This document shows, piece after piece, positions 54,074-64,000 of a stretch of 64,000 nucleotides of DNA. Positions within the stretch are counted from its first letter, which is position 1. Each line of letters starts with the position of its first letter. The position numbers and the translations under genes are program-made. The notes beneath the pieces are model-generated. The model ran no database searches, was not told the DNA's origin, and saw only the letters and a program-made list of their open reading frames with translations. The stretch comes from Fragilaria crotonensis (Eukaryota; Bacillariophyta; Fragilariophyceae; Fragilariales; Fragilariaceae): assembly GCA_022925895.1 (NCBI GenBank), contig JAKSYS010000162.1, forward strand, positions 1 to 64,000, read 5' to 3'.

Positions 54074-55309
54074 GGGTGCATATTATCCGGATGAAATTTG
54101 TACTTTTTGTACTTTGTACTTTGTACTTTCGAAGGACAAAGTACAAAGTACAAAAAGTACAATGGGTCCTACCCCGAAGCACCAAAATGAATTTTTGACT
54201 TTGCAATTTCATAATGAAAGACGTTTTGGGGTTCATCCGAAATCCCTCCCCATCGTCTTGCCAGTCTAAGTATCAGTTCCTTCAAGTCATACTGAGGTTA
54301 CTTACGAAGTGGATATCTACGTTGAAGATGGTACAAAATAATTACTTAATCGTTGTGAATGTAAATAAAAGGCTACTTTACCACAAGCTGACGGATTGAA
54401 ACTAGACAAGCTCTCATAACACGAGCTTCATAGAAGAAACACGGTTTTTTAATGGATTACGGGGTGTTCATGGTAGTTGGAACGTAGTAATTATAAAATT
54501 CTTAGAATCTAAATAAAATGCTATTTTACTACACAATTAGTGTGAATGAAAGGCAACAGTCCTAAATACAAATCTAGGTTCATGTGCAAGAGTCTAAATA
54601 CAAAGCAAGAAGTAGGGTCTACACAAAAAATTTACGGGCATACCGCTTGTTGTTCGAATTTTCGAATTGAGTGGACCCGTCAAACGATGAGGGAGGCAGT
54701 CCCTTTGGACAATGGCAACGGCACATCAATCGATTGAATGTGTCGAAGAAAGATGTGACTCATGGACAACAACAAAAATTGATTGATGCAACGGCAATAA
54801 AACGGGAACGAAGACGCGATCGCAAACGAGAATGATGATCATCGCATGCGTTCATGATGGCAACAAACAAAACAAGTTTGACGAGAATGAATCACGACAG
54901 CACCAGTCATGACTCCACCAAAATGATGATCAATTTCGCAATAGCAACAAAAGGGTCAAACGTGAAAGGCGAGTTTGTTAACCACTCTAAAAATACAAAT
55001 AGACATGATGCACAGTTTTTGGTGTTGTAGCTAATAGTTGGAGCTTTTTAGAGTACAACATCCGAACAACGAAGTCGCCACTTCATTCAACCGACACACC
55101 CCAAATAATGTAAAAAGTACAAAAAGTAAAATCCGGGTTCGCCTAACATCGAAAATGTTATTGAAAATGTTATTGTCTTTTTGTACTTTTGAAAGTACAA
55201 AACCCGGAAACAAAAGTACATTGTTTCCGGGTTTATATTCCCGGGTTTTGTACTTTTGAAAGTACAAAAGTACAATAAAGTACAAATTTCATCCGGATAA
55301 TACGCACCC
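54074..55309. mobile_element. Non-autonomous TIR DNA transposon with internal hairpins, 1.24 kb
   Basis: The left end (GGGTGCATATTATCCGGATG, continuing AAATTTGTACTTT) recurs reverse-complemented at the right end with one mismatch in about 33 bp. Inside each end are further GTACTTT repeats forming hairpins (54098-54162 and about 55180-55275). TTA precedes the left end, and TTTA follows the right end, so a 3-bp TTA duplication with a one-base offset (PIF/Harbinger style) is possible. The interior has no transposase, only frames of about 60 codons. Confidence 0.75.
54098..54162. repeat. Long hairpin next to the left TIR, 25-bp arms
   Basis: TTGTACTTTTTGTACTTTGT and following bases are mirrored by ACAAAGTACAAAGTACAAAA and following bases around a TCGAAGG loop. 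Confidence 0.85.
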
Positions 55310-55366
55310 TTTAGTCATCCGACTAAGCAAGTGATCCAGTTTCAGCAGTCAGCAGGAAAGACGCCA

Positions 55367-55510
55367 TGAGTAAAAGTAGACGTGCTAAGGGAGACGGTGC
55401 AACGATATGCTAGTAACGGGTATAGATCATGGGATAGGTCAAGTTGTGAGATCGAGCTATTGTACCGCATACTGTACAGTCGTGTACCGTACAACGCATA
55501 CAATAAATCA
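55367..55510 (-). repeat. Left LTR of the fossil copia (144 bp)
   Basis: Base-for-base identical to 61272-61415 by eye. Confidence 0.95.
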
Positions 55511-58500
55511 GTCCCCTCGAACTAATCAGACGAAGTCGGGCGAGTCGCTTAGTTCGTCGTAATATAGCGAGCAAGATGTAAACGAAACATCGGATCAAAG
55601 TGATATTTAGTCGTCAAAAGACGATCAAGGTAACCCGTAGAACCCTTCGAACCTCAATGAGGGGGTTATCAACGATGATCGGCAAGGTCGTAGAAGATCA
55701 ATCCCACAAGGTGATCATACTTCTGTCCACCTGGGATAAACTTCATACTTATGTCCGCGGGGTTGTCGTGGATTGACACATGTCCAGTCAGACATTCACC
55801 CAGAGCTACCGCCTCGCGAACTGTATGATTACGTACGGAATTGGACTTCTTTTTCAAAGTCGATTCGGGTCGTTGCGTGTTGTGTATCACATGTCCCCAA
55901 ACAAATGAAGGAGGGACCGGATAGCTGTACACCCATCATTCGGAGCCTGTGGCGAAGACTGCAAAGAGTACCCATGCCTTGCTTCATTGCCACGAATTTG
56001 GCCCCGAGGACACTAGTCTCAATCGTGGACTGTTTCCTTGAGAAGAACCACGTAATCAGCGGCTGCTGATTCATGTTGATGATGAAGCTAATTCACCTGT
56101 TCGTGAAGCTCCGGCATGATCGGAATCCACAAGTAGGCAAAGATCTACTGCTTCCCTTGTGGCTCCGGCGTATTCGGAGGTTTCGCCTCCTTCACGTTCC
56201 CGTAACATTGCTTCCAATCGCATTACTTAGACGAGGGCATGTCTATCACGAGATACGTCGGGTCGAACGCAGTCCTTGCGTTGTATTTCTTCGTATTGAG
56301 ATAGTCGCGAAGTATAAAAGACAGCGGTCAAATGGCCGTCACGAGGTCGCTTGAGCAAGACAAAAACAACAACTCCGACATCTCAGTTGTGATATCGATT
56401 CGCCCCAAGTCAATGCACCATCGCAGAACACCAATCTGCGTCTGGGAGAACGAAGAGAGGTCGCGTCCAACAACGGGCTAGTAACATCGACTCCAGGCAC
56501 ATAGCTGGAAGGAACGGTCTCTCTGCTTGCTATATCCAATGCCGCGTGGGAAGTTTACATCATGGAACTTCTGAACGTTTGTGCACGGCCTCGTGGATGT
56601 ACTCACTGGACGAACTCGCTCATCGCCCAACGTTGCACTCCGTTCGGCAACGTGGTGGCATTTCACAACGTCGTACCCAAGTAAAACTCAGGGTCGCAAA
56701 TAGAGGTAGACCTTAGACACGCATCCGGATCTGCCACGCATGATCCTCAGCCCAAACGCCGCAATCATGTAGTCGGCCAAACGATACATGAAATCTGCAT
56801 CAGCAGTTCAAAGACTGTATAGTGCCCGAACAATTGCTGCCGCTATTTCAGCATTGGCCTCAAATAACAGACCGAGTCGACACCGGATCTTCTCACTCTC
56901 TGGTGCCGTCAGGTAATCATTTTCAATGTTGGCAACTGTCACCTCTAAGTCGTTGAGATCAGCCAATAGTTTGAAAGAACGCTTGCGTATGCCACATACG
57001 TAGGCTGCGATTTCGTCACGTGGCCGCCGGCCACCAAGCAAGCTTTCCGTTCGACGTCCATCTGAATATCAAAACAAGATGGCAGTGGGTCTTCCCAAAA
57101 ATGGAGGAGGTTCCGAGTCACCTCTCATTACCTGAAAGGCTATTCGCACCTTAGTCATCTCAGTCCGAAAGGCATACCGCCATAAAATGTTACCGTTTTC
57201 GAGGTCGACGCGGGTGCAATCCTCATATGTTTTGGAACTTCGAGTCCAAATTTATGCACCCGCTTGTAGTATCGGTTATTTATAGTCGCAATTATCCGAT
57301 CGCGCCGCTTTAATTGTGAATGGGACCCACCACGCGAAAGCGGGTTCGCTCTTGATTCCTTGAGCGATTGCATAGTCAGCAAACTCCACGGGATTGGACT
57401 CTTCCAAGTCCGCGAGTTGTTCTCATGAACAAATGCTTCCTTGTTCCATTCGACATAGAGTTGCCAACCCTTTGTCGTTTCGCGATGATGGCGATTCAAT
57501 CCGTGCTGGACGAGCATATCTGCAAGTTAGACCGCAGAACCGTCTTCTTCATGATGAACAATCCCCTTCTGCAGGAGAAATCGATTGCCCTCTGTGTTGC
57601 ACATTGTATACGTCTTCTGCATCATCACGTTGGCCGATAGTTCTGCCGTTTGGCCGTCGGCGAACTCAACATTAAAAGTTCGAGTGTCCAAGCAAGATCA
57701 GATTGTGGTTCGCCCTTCAAACAGGACTTCCATCAAGCAAGTGCAACCTGTCAGCTTTGAACCTTTGCACTCAATATCTTATCGTCGTTTGGCAGAGTCA
57801 CCTCGGCCCTAATAGACTGATTGAACGTGTCAGCACCAGGCTCATCATCGGCGTCAGGAACTCAAGACACTTCGCCGTCATCATCATCGACGTAATTCGA
57901 GAATGTTAGGCAGAGTCTCTAGGTCAACAAATCCTGGGTTTGTCGCAAAATCCTCACATTTGTATTCGTCCCTAGAATCGAGTTTGCCTTCTCCGTAAAG
58001 TCCTCGCACTTTGTTTCTTCATCGACTCGTCCGCCAATTTGTCTGGCGTCAACAAGCGAACAGTCGAACAATAAACCGTTTGGCCATTCCGCTTAGTAAG
58101 GACTTTCCTTGTCATAGCGGGCGGGACCTTCTGGATATCAGGGCCCAAATCGTGGCCCAACACCAGCGATGCACTCGAACAGCGCAAATGGTGGTACGAC
58201 AGCAGTTCAGCCGCTGGAAACGGCCTCACCCGTCAAGTTTACAGATGTCGTGCGTGGTTAGAAATCTAACATACGCCTCTCATTCCAGGCAATCATCCCA
58301 AAGGCGCTTGGGCGTACCGGATCGAATCGTTTGCCTCCCGACACCCTTCTTCCATTGTCTGATTGCGGCCTCCGCAGGTTTTGACCACAGCGTGTGTGGC
58401 TCCGTGGTCCGTTTTCATCATGGTGTACACAGTACGCACGACACAGCCATCGGACGTTGCGAATACTTGTACATATTTACAATTCCTTCGCGAATTAGTA

Positions 58501-58817
58501 GTATTCAATATCAGAGTGTCAGTGAAGAAGCAATCAGGCGATGTGAATGACAACGGTACCAGGTACCGTAGCTGATAGACGTTAGTGCAGAGCCGACGTG
58601 ACAGCATCGGATGCAGTACGGTGGTGCGTAGTACTACGCCAGCACATTGACGAGTCGTCATGTATATGGTACAGCATACGCTTCGCAGTTTGCATGTTAA
58701 TTCCCAATCCCTTGCCAACTAGCGTTGAGGACCAAATGGCTTTCCGGCGAGCAACGACCGAAGCGATGCAGTCGCGCGTCGCATCGAGTCCTCGTTATAA
58801 TTCTGTAATTCGCTTGC

Positions 58818-58968
58818 GAGCGAATGCATGTTAGAAACCGAGAATAGTAGTCGCCTGGATGGTGGCGGTGCCCCGATTCGGTCCCCTGTTTCGAGCGAAT
58901 TACATGTTGGAAACCGAGCATAGTAGTCGCCTGGACGGTGGCGGTGCTCCGATTCGGTCCCCTGTTTC
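58818..58968. repeat. Two-copy tandem duplication, unit 75-76 bp
   Basis: Unit 1 is 58818-58892 and unit 2 is 58893-58968, both starting GAGCGAAT and ending CCCTGTTTC, about 90% alike. It lies inside the fossil copia. Confidence 0.85.
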
Positions 58969-61271
58969 CAACAGGTATTTCGTGAGGGCAGCTTCCTCGT
59001 CGGTGAAAACGTTGTCATAGGGGTCCCACGGGAGATCTTCGCCCGTGAGCGTAACATGAGGGAGCGTCCCATATGCTTCAATGGGCGACTGTCGCGTCCG
59101 AAAGGTCAAGGTGACGCCGCGCACCGAGAGCGGAGACACGTACGGGCGGAGGTGTCGTCAGCGGTGGGAATCACCAGCAACGAGTGTGTCAGGTCATTGC
59201 CATTTTCGGTTAAGAAACGAGGAATGTTGTTCACAAGAATAACATCATTCGGTGCGATATCAGGGATATGTATCGCCTGATGAACCATGAGACGAATCAC
59301 TGTTTCACCGCTTACGAAATCATCAAACGCGAGCGCCGCCGAAACAGTTTAAAGATCCGTGGCGACAGGACCTGATGTGTTGTAACCCGACACGTTTTAT
59401 CTGACGATCGTAGTCACGGACTACTAAACAATTACTGCCTACTATGGCACAGTGGTCGGATGCAGATTCATGGGCAACCGACTTGTCGAGCAATCCCAAC
59501 GTTCGAATGGCGGCCAAGCGTGCACAGCATCACTTCTTGGGCTCTTCGTTAGAGACTTTCTTCTGGCGCGTGAGCGCCGCGTTCATGCGATTGCTGGTGC
59601 CATTGTTTGCACACGTTGCAAGGCTCATCGGCTGACATGCCGGAGTCCTGTGAAAAGAGAGTGCTGTCATTACTGCAACCGAGGTCTTCTTCAGTTGCAT
59701 CGCCGATTGGGACATCTAGCGGTTGACGGCACGTCGCTCTCTTTGCGCTTCGTTATCACACTATCACTCGCGCCATGCCACACTTGAGGCGCTTGGAAGC
59801 AAGATCCTTTCTTCGAAGTCTGGCAAATGTAGACCAGGGATAAAGTTACGCACGCTTCTTCAAAGTCGGAACGCAACATTTCCACAGATGTAATGCGAGT
59901 TTTGACGGCATCAAACTTGTCGGTTTTGATACCATCAACAAGACAAGTGTCGAGCCTTCGAATGTGGATCAATACCCACATGTCCGTGCTCTATCAAGCC
60001 TTCCAACACCAAGTGCTGCTGCTTGTGCACGTATTTGTCGAAATTCGAGCGACGCTGCTCGCTGTGGTAGACTGTATACTCCAGCTTGTCTTCGGCCATC
60101 GTGGCCATGCGGCGGGCCCAAGTAATGGCCGTAGAAGCTTTAATAGGCCATCCTACCATCTCCAGTTTCCGCGCTGGTTTGTCATTCGTCCAGACAGGGC
60201 CTTTACGAGTGATACGCGAGCAAGACCCTGTACCCTACCTTCTTACGATTGACAAGGTAGACAGGATCTGCCGTCGCTATCATTTCGTCTTGCACTTGTT
60301 GGGAAGTTCTCCTCATCTGGCGCAATCGCCTCGGTCTCACAAATGGTGTACGCTAGCAGGATTTTATATTCTTCAACCACCAAGCGTGGGCGGGCATTTG
60401 CCGATGGCTTCTATCCTTTTCGGCCAGTCCTTCAAGTTGATGACGGGCAAGTCATCAGGATACTTGTGGTGGATTCGTACTCACGATATTCGCAAATGCT
60501 GCAAATGTTGTCGAGCGTAACGTTTGCGATGACCACTGTACAACCCGAGGCACCTGGTGCCTGACGGAGAAGGTAGAACGGTTCTGGACCTGCGCGGGTC
60601 CAACGGCGGCCCCGTTGGGTGGAGGAATCGTTCCTCCGGGGCGTCTTTCGATCTTGTCATCAGACAGAAGTCTGATCTCCTATAGGGAGTTGGTGCCCTG
60701 GTCCTCGACGAGGGCTTGTGCAGCCTGTTCGTAGAACCCGATACGGCAAAAGGCTGTGCGCATTGCAGGATATCCATGTCGGCGTAGAACTCAAAACCGG
60801 GAGAGAACCGAAAGAGCGATCAAGGACCCTCCCTGAAGTTCCGGGGTCAATCCCTGTTGGATGCGTTCAACGGAGATCACGTATTACGCCAGTGCGAGTA
60901 TAATCATTCGTACTGTATAATATATACTCTTGCCTAACGGGCGATGTATGAATCTTTCATCCGCGATGGTACGGATCGAAGGATGGATGTGATCAATCCA
61001 TCAATCGGTTGTCGAGATCGGTTCGACAAATTGAATGGGGATCAGCGAATCACCTCATTCCGATTCAGGCCACATGCACCATCTCGCATGTTATGGTTCA
61101 CTGGTTTCAACGGGTAATTTTTATGGCAGTTCAACGCATGCCTGGGCACAGCTGACGAGTCACTCGACGCGAGCGAAGGGAGCAGCCCTATTCACTAAGA
61201 GCATGTACATTGCCATCGAAATCGTCAGATGACCTCGTCCGTCATCATCCAGAGCGATGGGTCTGATAAAC

Positions 61272-61415
61272 TGAGTAAAAGTAGACGTGCTAAGGGAGAC
61301 GGTGCAACGATATGCTAGTAACGGGTATAGATCATGGGATAGGTCAAGTTGTGAGATCGAGCTATTGTACCGCATACTGTACAGTCGTGTACCGTACAAC
61401 GCATACAATAAATCA
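61272..61415 (-). repeat. Right LTR of the fossil copia (144 bp)
   Basis: Identical to the left LTR; followed by GCCA and then, after 66 bp, by the tRNA gene. Confidence 0.95.
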
Positions 61416-61484
61416 GCCAAGACCGATACGTGAGTACTTTCCAAACAAAAATCGCAGTATAAAAATGCAGCCTTTGATTAGAGT

Positions 61485-61558
61485 AGCCCAATCACGGAGT
61501 CGAACCATGGACCTTGTCATTACTAATGACATGCTCTAACCAACTGAGCTAATTGGGC
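61485..61558 (-). tRNA. trnT-AGU: tRNA-Thr (anticodon AGT)
   Basis: Read on the minus strand: acceptor GCCCAAT pairing with ATTGGGC, D arm GCTC...GAGC, anticodon stem TGTCA/TGACA with loop TTAGTAA (anticodon AGT), variable loop AGGTC, and T arm CATGG-TTCGACT-CCGTG with one T-G pair. The discriminator base is T. There is no intron, CCA is not encoded, and A and B box positions (TTAGCTCAGTTGG and GGTTCGACTCC) match RNA polymerase III promoters. It decodes ACU, and ACC/ACA after A34-to-inosine editing. It is most likely nuclear cytosolic tRNA. Confidence 0.96.
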
Positions 61559-61968
61559 AACCCGGCAGAGATATAGTGCCATCACATTTCAAATATACTT
61601 CATTTATGGAGTACTCGCACCATGCACCCGGTATTGTTCTCCGACTAGTACCAGTAGCACTGAGTATTGAGTATCATATACATCTGTACTCCTGTAGTAG
61701 TACCAGGTATAGTACGTACAAGCATGCACCAAGATGTGAATCTCGTAAGAATCCTTCCTTCGAATCTCTCCAATCTGGAACACGTATGGAACGAATCTCC
61801 CTCATAAATCATGTTTTCGTAATACTCACTACTTGAACAAATACTGGAGTTCATAATCAGAAGTCAGAAGTGAGGCTGTAGCTGGGTTCCATAATCGCAG
61901 ATGATTGCTTCCTCGTCGTCGCATTGGACCTTCAGCGAATAAAACTCTATATTGCACTTCTAGTCAAT
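61559..61968. promoter_or_regulatory. Spacer between the tRNA and the phosphate transporter gene
   Basis: 410 bp with the upstream side of the minus-strand tRNA and the promoter of the plus-strand transporter. It has a few GTAC and AGTACCAG words. No gene. Confidence 0.45.
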
Positions 61969-63757
61969 ATGGCCTCCGATTTTTCCTGCACTATAGATAG
62001 AGGATATGCCGCCGTACCTGGATCTACTCTTTTGGTTGACGAGCTATTGAAAGGTGCGGAAAGCTCGTCTTCGGCTACTACCCTCGCCAGCACTGAATCT
62101 ACTGCTCTGCTTGATGAGTACATTGAGATTTGTCGTCGACAGGAGACTAAAGAGCACGTGGAGGGAGGACGGCTTCTTCTTATCTGGTACCTTCTTGGGT
62201 TCAAAAGCGATCCTTTTCTATCAAAGAACGATTCCAGTCGGTCGCGCAACAGCGCTGCGGCGGATTTGCGCCTAGCCATGCTTTCAAACTTTTCGACGGC
62301 CTATAACATTGTTTCAATCAGTTTGGCACTGCATCTAATGAACGACATTTTCCCCGGCAGACCTGAGGACAAAGGTATGTGTTCGTCCGCCCTGATCGCC
62401 GGCATGATCATAGGTCAGCTATTTGGTGGGACGCTGGGTGACATCTTGGGTCGCCACGTCGCAATGACTTGCGTTATGTGTTTGCAAGTTTTCGCCGCTT
62501 TCTTTTCAGCACTCTCTGCCGATTCTTCATTCTACGGTTGTCATGTGAGCATCTTTTCAGTACTTGCTGGATGGCGATTTGTTTTGGGAATTGGAGCTGG
62601 AGGCGTGTATCCTCTTGCCGCTACTATCACCTCCGAATCCAGCCAATCGTTAGCAGAGCGCGGTAAATCAGTGGCCATGACATTCTCAATGCAAGGTGTA
62701 GGTTACCTTGCGGTGCCCCTAACGACTTGGTTGATGGTGACAGTTTTTCGGGTGCCTCCTCCGTATGCCTGGCGTCTCTTACTTGGACTAGGAGCTTTGC
62801 CTGGAATTGCATTAACGATCGCACGATCACGTTGGTTGCACAAGCGAACCGATTGGTCCTCAAATCAATTCGAAGACGACAGCGAAAGTGCCTTGGTGCA
62901 TGTGGAGGATGTTGAGACATTCCGCACGGCGCCAGTCTCCGTGATGGATGCAATTCTTATCGAGCCTCGCCTATTTGCGAAGCTCGTAGGCACAGGAGGG
63001 TGCTGGTTCCTCTTTGACATTCTCTTCTATGGAAATACTCTCTTCCAACCCATGGTTCTTTCCTCTGTATTTGGAGCCGGCGAAACGGTCGAGAAGGTGG
63101 CACTTGACTCCACAATAATTGCATGCATGGCACTTCCAGGCTACATAATTAGCATCGCTGCCACAGGACGACAGAGTCCTCGGTTCATTCAATTGCAAGG
63201 ATTTCTCATGATGAGCTTGATCTACGGTGTGATTGGTGGATGTTTTCACTCCTTGACTGCACACCGGGATCTCATGCTGATTCTGTACAGCTTGACCTTC
63301 TTTTGGAGCAACTATGGTCCAAATACAACCGTAGGTTTCCGCACTCCGATTCGGGTTTCAATTTTCTCCAACTGTTCTAACTATTGTACATTGTTCGATA
63401 CAGACTTTTATGCTACCATCCATGACATTCTCTAAACCATGTCGATCAACGCTGAACGGAATCAGTGCAGCATGTGGTAAAGCGGGGGCTCTATTGGGAA
63501 CAACTATCTTTGTTCCTCTGTCGACCCGATTTGGTGACAGGTGGATCATGCTCGCCTGTGCGTTCCTTTCCGTAGTTGGCTTTGCCCTAACATGGTTCTT
63601 TGTACCTACGGATATCGAGCCTAACCTTCACAACGATGAGATTTTGGGCCACATGAGCCTTGCTGACCGCATCAAGGTAGAGGGACGGCTCAATAAGGTA
63701 CCGATGCGGGTGGTGTACAGCAAACCCTCGCTTTTCGATTTTCACGACAGTACATAA
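61969..63757 (+). CDS. H+/inorganic phosphate symporter, PHO84-like (MFS, PHS family), one intron, 571 aa
   Basis: Exons 61969-63330 and 63404-63757 join through a 73-bp phase-0 intron to give YGPNTT-TFMLPSMTFSKPCRSTLNGISAACGKAGALLG. This matches the family signature (PNTTTF...P, then RSTAHGISAA.GK.GA). The frame is open upstream but the first ATG is at 61969. The N-terminal 95 residues are cytosolic. The first MFS signature GQLFGGTLGDILGR is at about 145-160, and GIGAGGVYPLAATITSES is typical of the PHS family. About 12 membrane helices and a central hydrophilic loop (about 275-315, acidic EDDSESALVHVEDVE) are present. It should take up phosphate with protons at the plasma membrane or an inner membrane. 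The C-terminus (SLFDFHDST) is short. Part of the 3' end is repeated downstream. Confidence 0.93.
63331..63403 (+). other. Intron of the phosphate symporter gene, 73 bp
   Basis: Donor GTAGGT after AAT-ACA-ACC, acceptor GATACAG, phase 0. The retained frame stops at 63435, and only the spliced frame restores the family motif. Confidence 0.92.
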
Positions 63758-64000
63758 GGCAGCCGCGGTCATTGAATGTTTTCACAGTGTTTCGATTAAC
63801 CATTATCGGCAGACGTGATACCTGGTACTCAATAGTGAATACTTCATACTTCATTAATTTGTTAGCGAACGATCACTGCTCATAAATCCAGCTTACAGCA
63901 AATCCTCGCTTTTCGATTTTCACCATAGCACTAAATCAGAAGGCAGCTGCGCTTATTGAATCTTTTTACAGTTTTTAAATTAACCATCACTGGCAGACAT
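63715..64000. repeat. Direct repeat of the symporter 3' tail
   Basis: 63715-63816 (TACAGCAAACCCTCGCTTTT, to GGCAGACGT, spanning the stop codon) recurs at 63894-64000 (TACAGCAAATCCTCGCTTTT, to GGCAGACAT) at about 80% identity. The second copy reaches the window edge, so its full length is unknown. Confidence 0.8.

Larger units (their letters stand above)
55367..61415 (-). mobile_element. Decayed Ty1/copia fossil with identical 144-bp LTRs
   Basis: 6.05 kb. Both LTRs start TGAGTAAAAG and end AATAAATCA (TG...CA), with GCCA on both outer sides as a likely target duplication. A purine tract (GAGGGGAC on the minus strand) abuts the left LTR, so the element runs on the minus strand. Parts recognisable as short fragments: gag near 59.7-60.2 kb (VDGIKTDKFDAVKTRI, NFDKYVHKQQHLVLEGLIEHG), reverse transcriptase near 56.8-57.3 kb (ENDYLTAPESEKI, IVRALYSL, RRDRIIATINNRYYKR), RNase H near 55.7-56.1 kb (QSTIETSVLGAKFVAMKQG, KKKSNSVRNHTVREAVALGE). 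All resemble CoDi-type copia. The coding region is badly broken, with many breaks, so it cannot be autonomous. Confidence 0.87.

Noticed and set aside
53765-54198. Three long plus-strand frames of 84-137 codons
   Set aside because: They are produced by the 8-bp satellite in every frame and have no other sequence.

Overview
The window looks like nuclear DNA of a photosynthetic stramenopile, most likely a pennate diatom. The evidence is: short GT-AG introns (73-104 bp where clear); two proteins with an N-terminal signal peptide followed by an aromatic residue, as in diatom plastid targeting; Ty1/copia elements resembling the diatom CoDi type; a secreted Cys-rich protein and a zinc-binding-like domain of kinds I associate with diatoms; and spacers rich in the word GTAC. 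The species cannot be named from this sequence.

Region 1 (1-29.6 kb) is fairly gene-dense. In order it holds an unknown Ser-rich protein, a 2-oxoglutarate/Fe(II) oxygenase-like protein, an unknown charged nuclear-type protein (probably spliced), a non-RD Ser/Thr kinase, presenilin (one 78-bp intron), a decayed tRNA/rRNA uracil-5-methyltransferase gene, a secreted Cys-rich protein whose reading frame is split, a 1.46-kb TIR element, a two-RRM hnRNP/Musashi-like protein convergent with a TRIP13/Pch2 AAA+ ATPase, the FG nucleoporin Nup54, a DUF2993-like lipid-binding plastid protein with a 2-bp frame break, a small one-TM protein, and a plastid-type HAD 5'-nucleotidase (copy 1).

Region 2 (29.96-41.75 kb) is a nest of two retroelements. 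A Ty1/copia element on the minus strand (406-bp LTRs about 99.5% identical, TGCAC target duplication) carries, inside its left LTR, a second 4480-bp element. The inner element has the split direct repeats (X-ORFs-Y-X-Y), gag-like protein and tyrosine recombinase of the DIRS/PAT/Ngaro group, and has no target duplication. It is GC-richer than its surroundings and its long repeats are identical, so it is the youngest event seen.

Region 3 (41.75-61.4 kb) is repeat-rich. It holds a spliced gene with a zinc-binding-like domain (47.3-48.6 kb), a second, inverted and frame-broken copy of the 5'-nucleotidase (49.2-51.1 kb), a perfect 35-nt palindrome, a 27-copy 8-bp satellite, a 1.24-kb TIR element with internal hairpins, and a 6-kb copia-type fossil whose coding interior is badly decayed although its two 144-bp LTRs are identical.

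Region 4 (61.4-64 kb) has a tRNA-Thr(AGT) 70 bp from that LTR and a spliced PHO84-like H+/phosphate symporter, whose 3' tail is repeated just downstream. The genes do not form a pathway. Nuclear RNA/pore/meiosis functions sit beside membrane, plastid and secreted proteins, as is usual for a eukaryotic chromosome. The most unusual items are the nested tyrosine-recombinase element, the inverted 5'-nucleotidase pair, and the fossil with identical ends and decayed middle.
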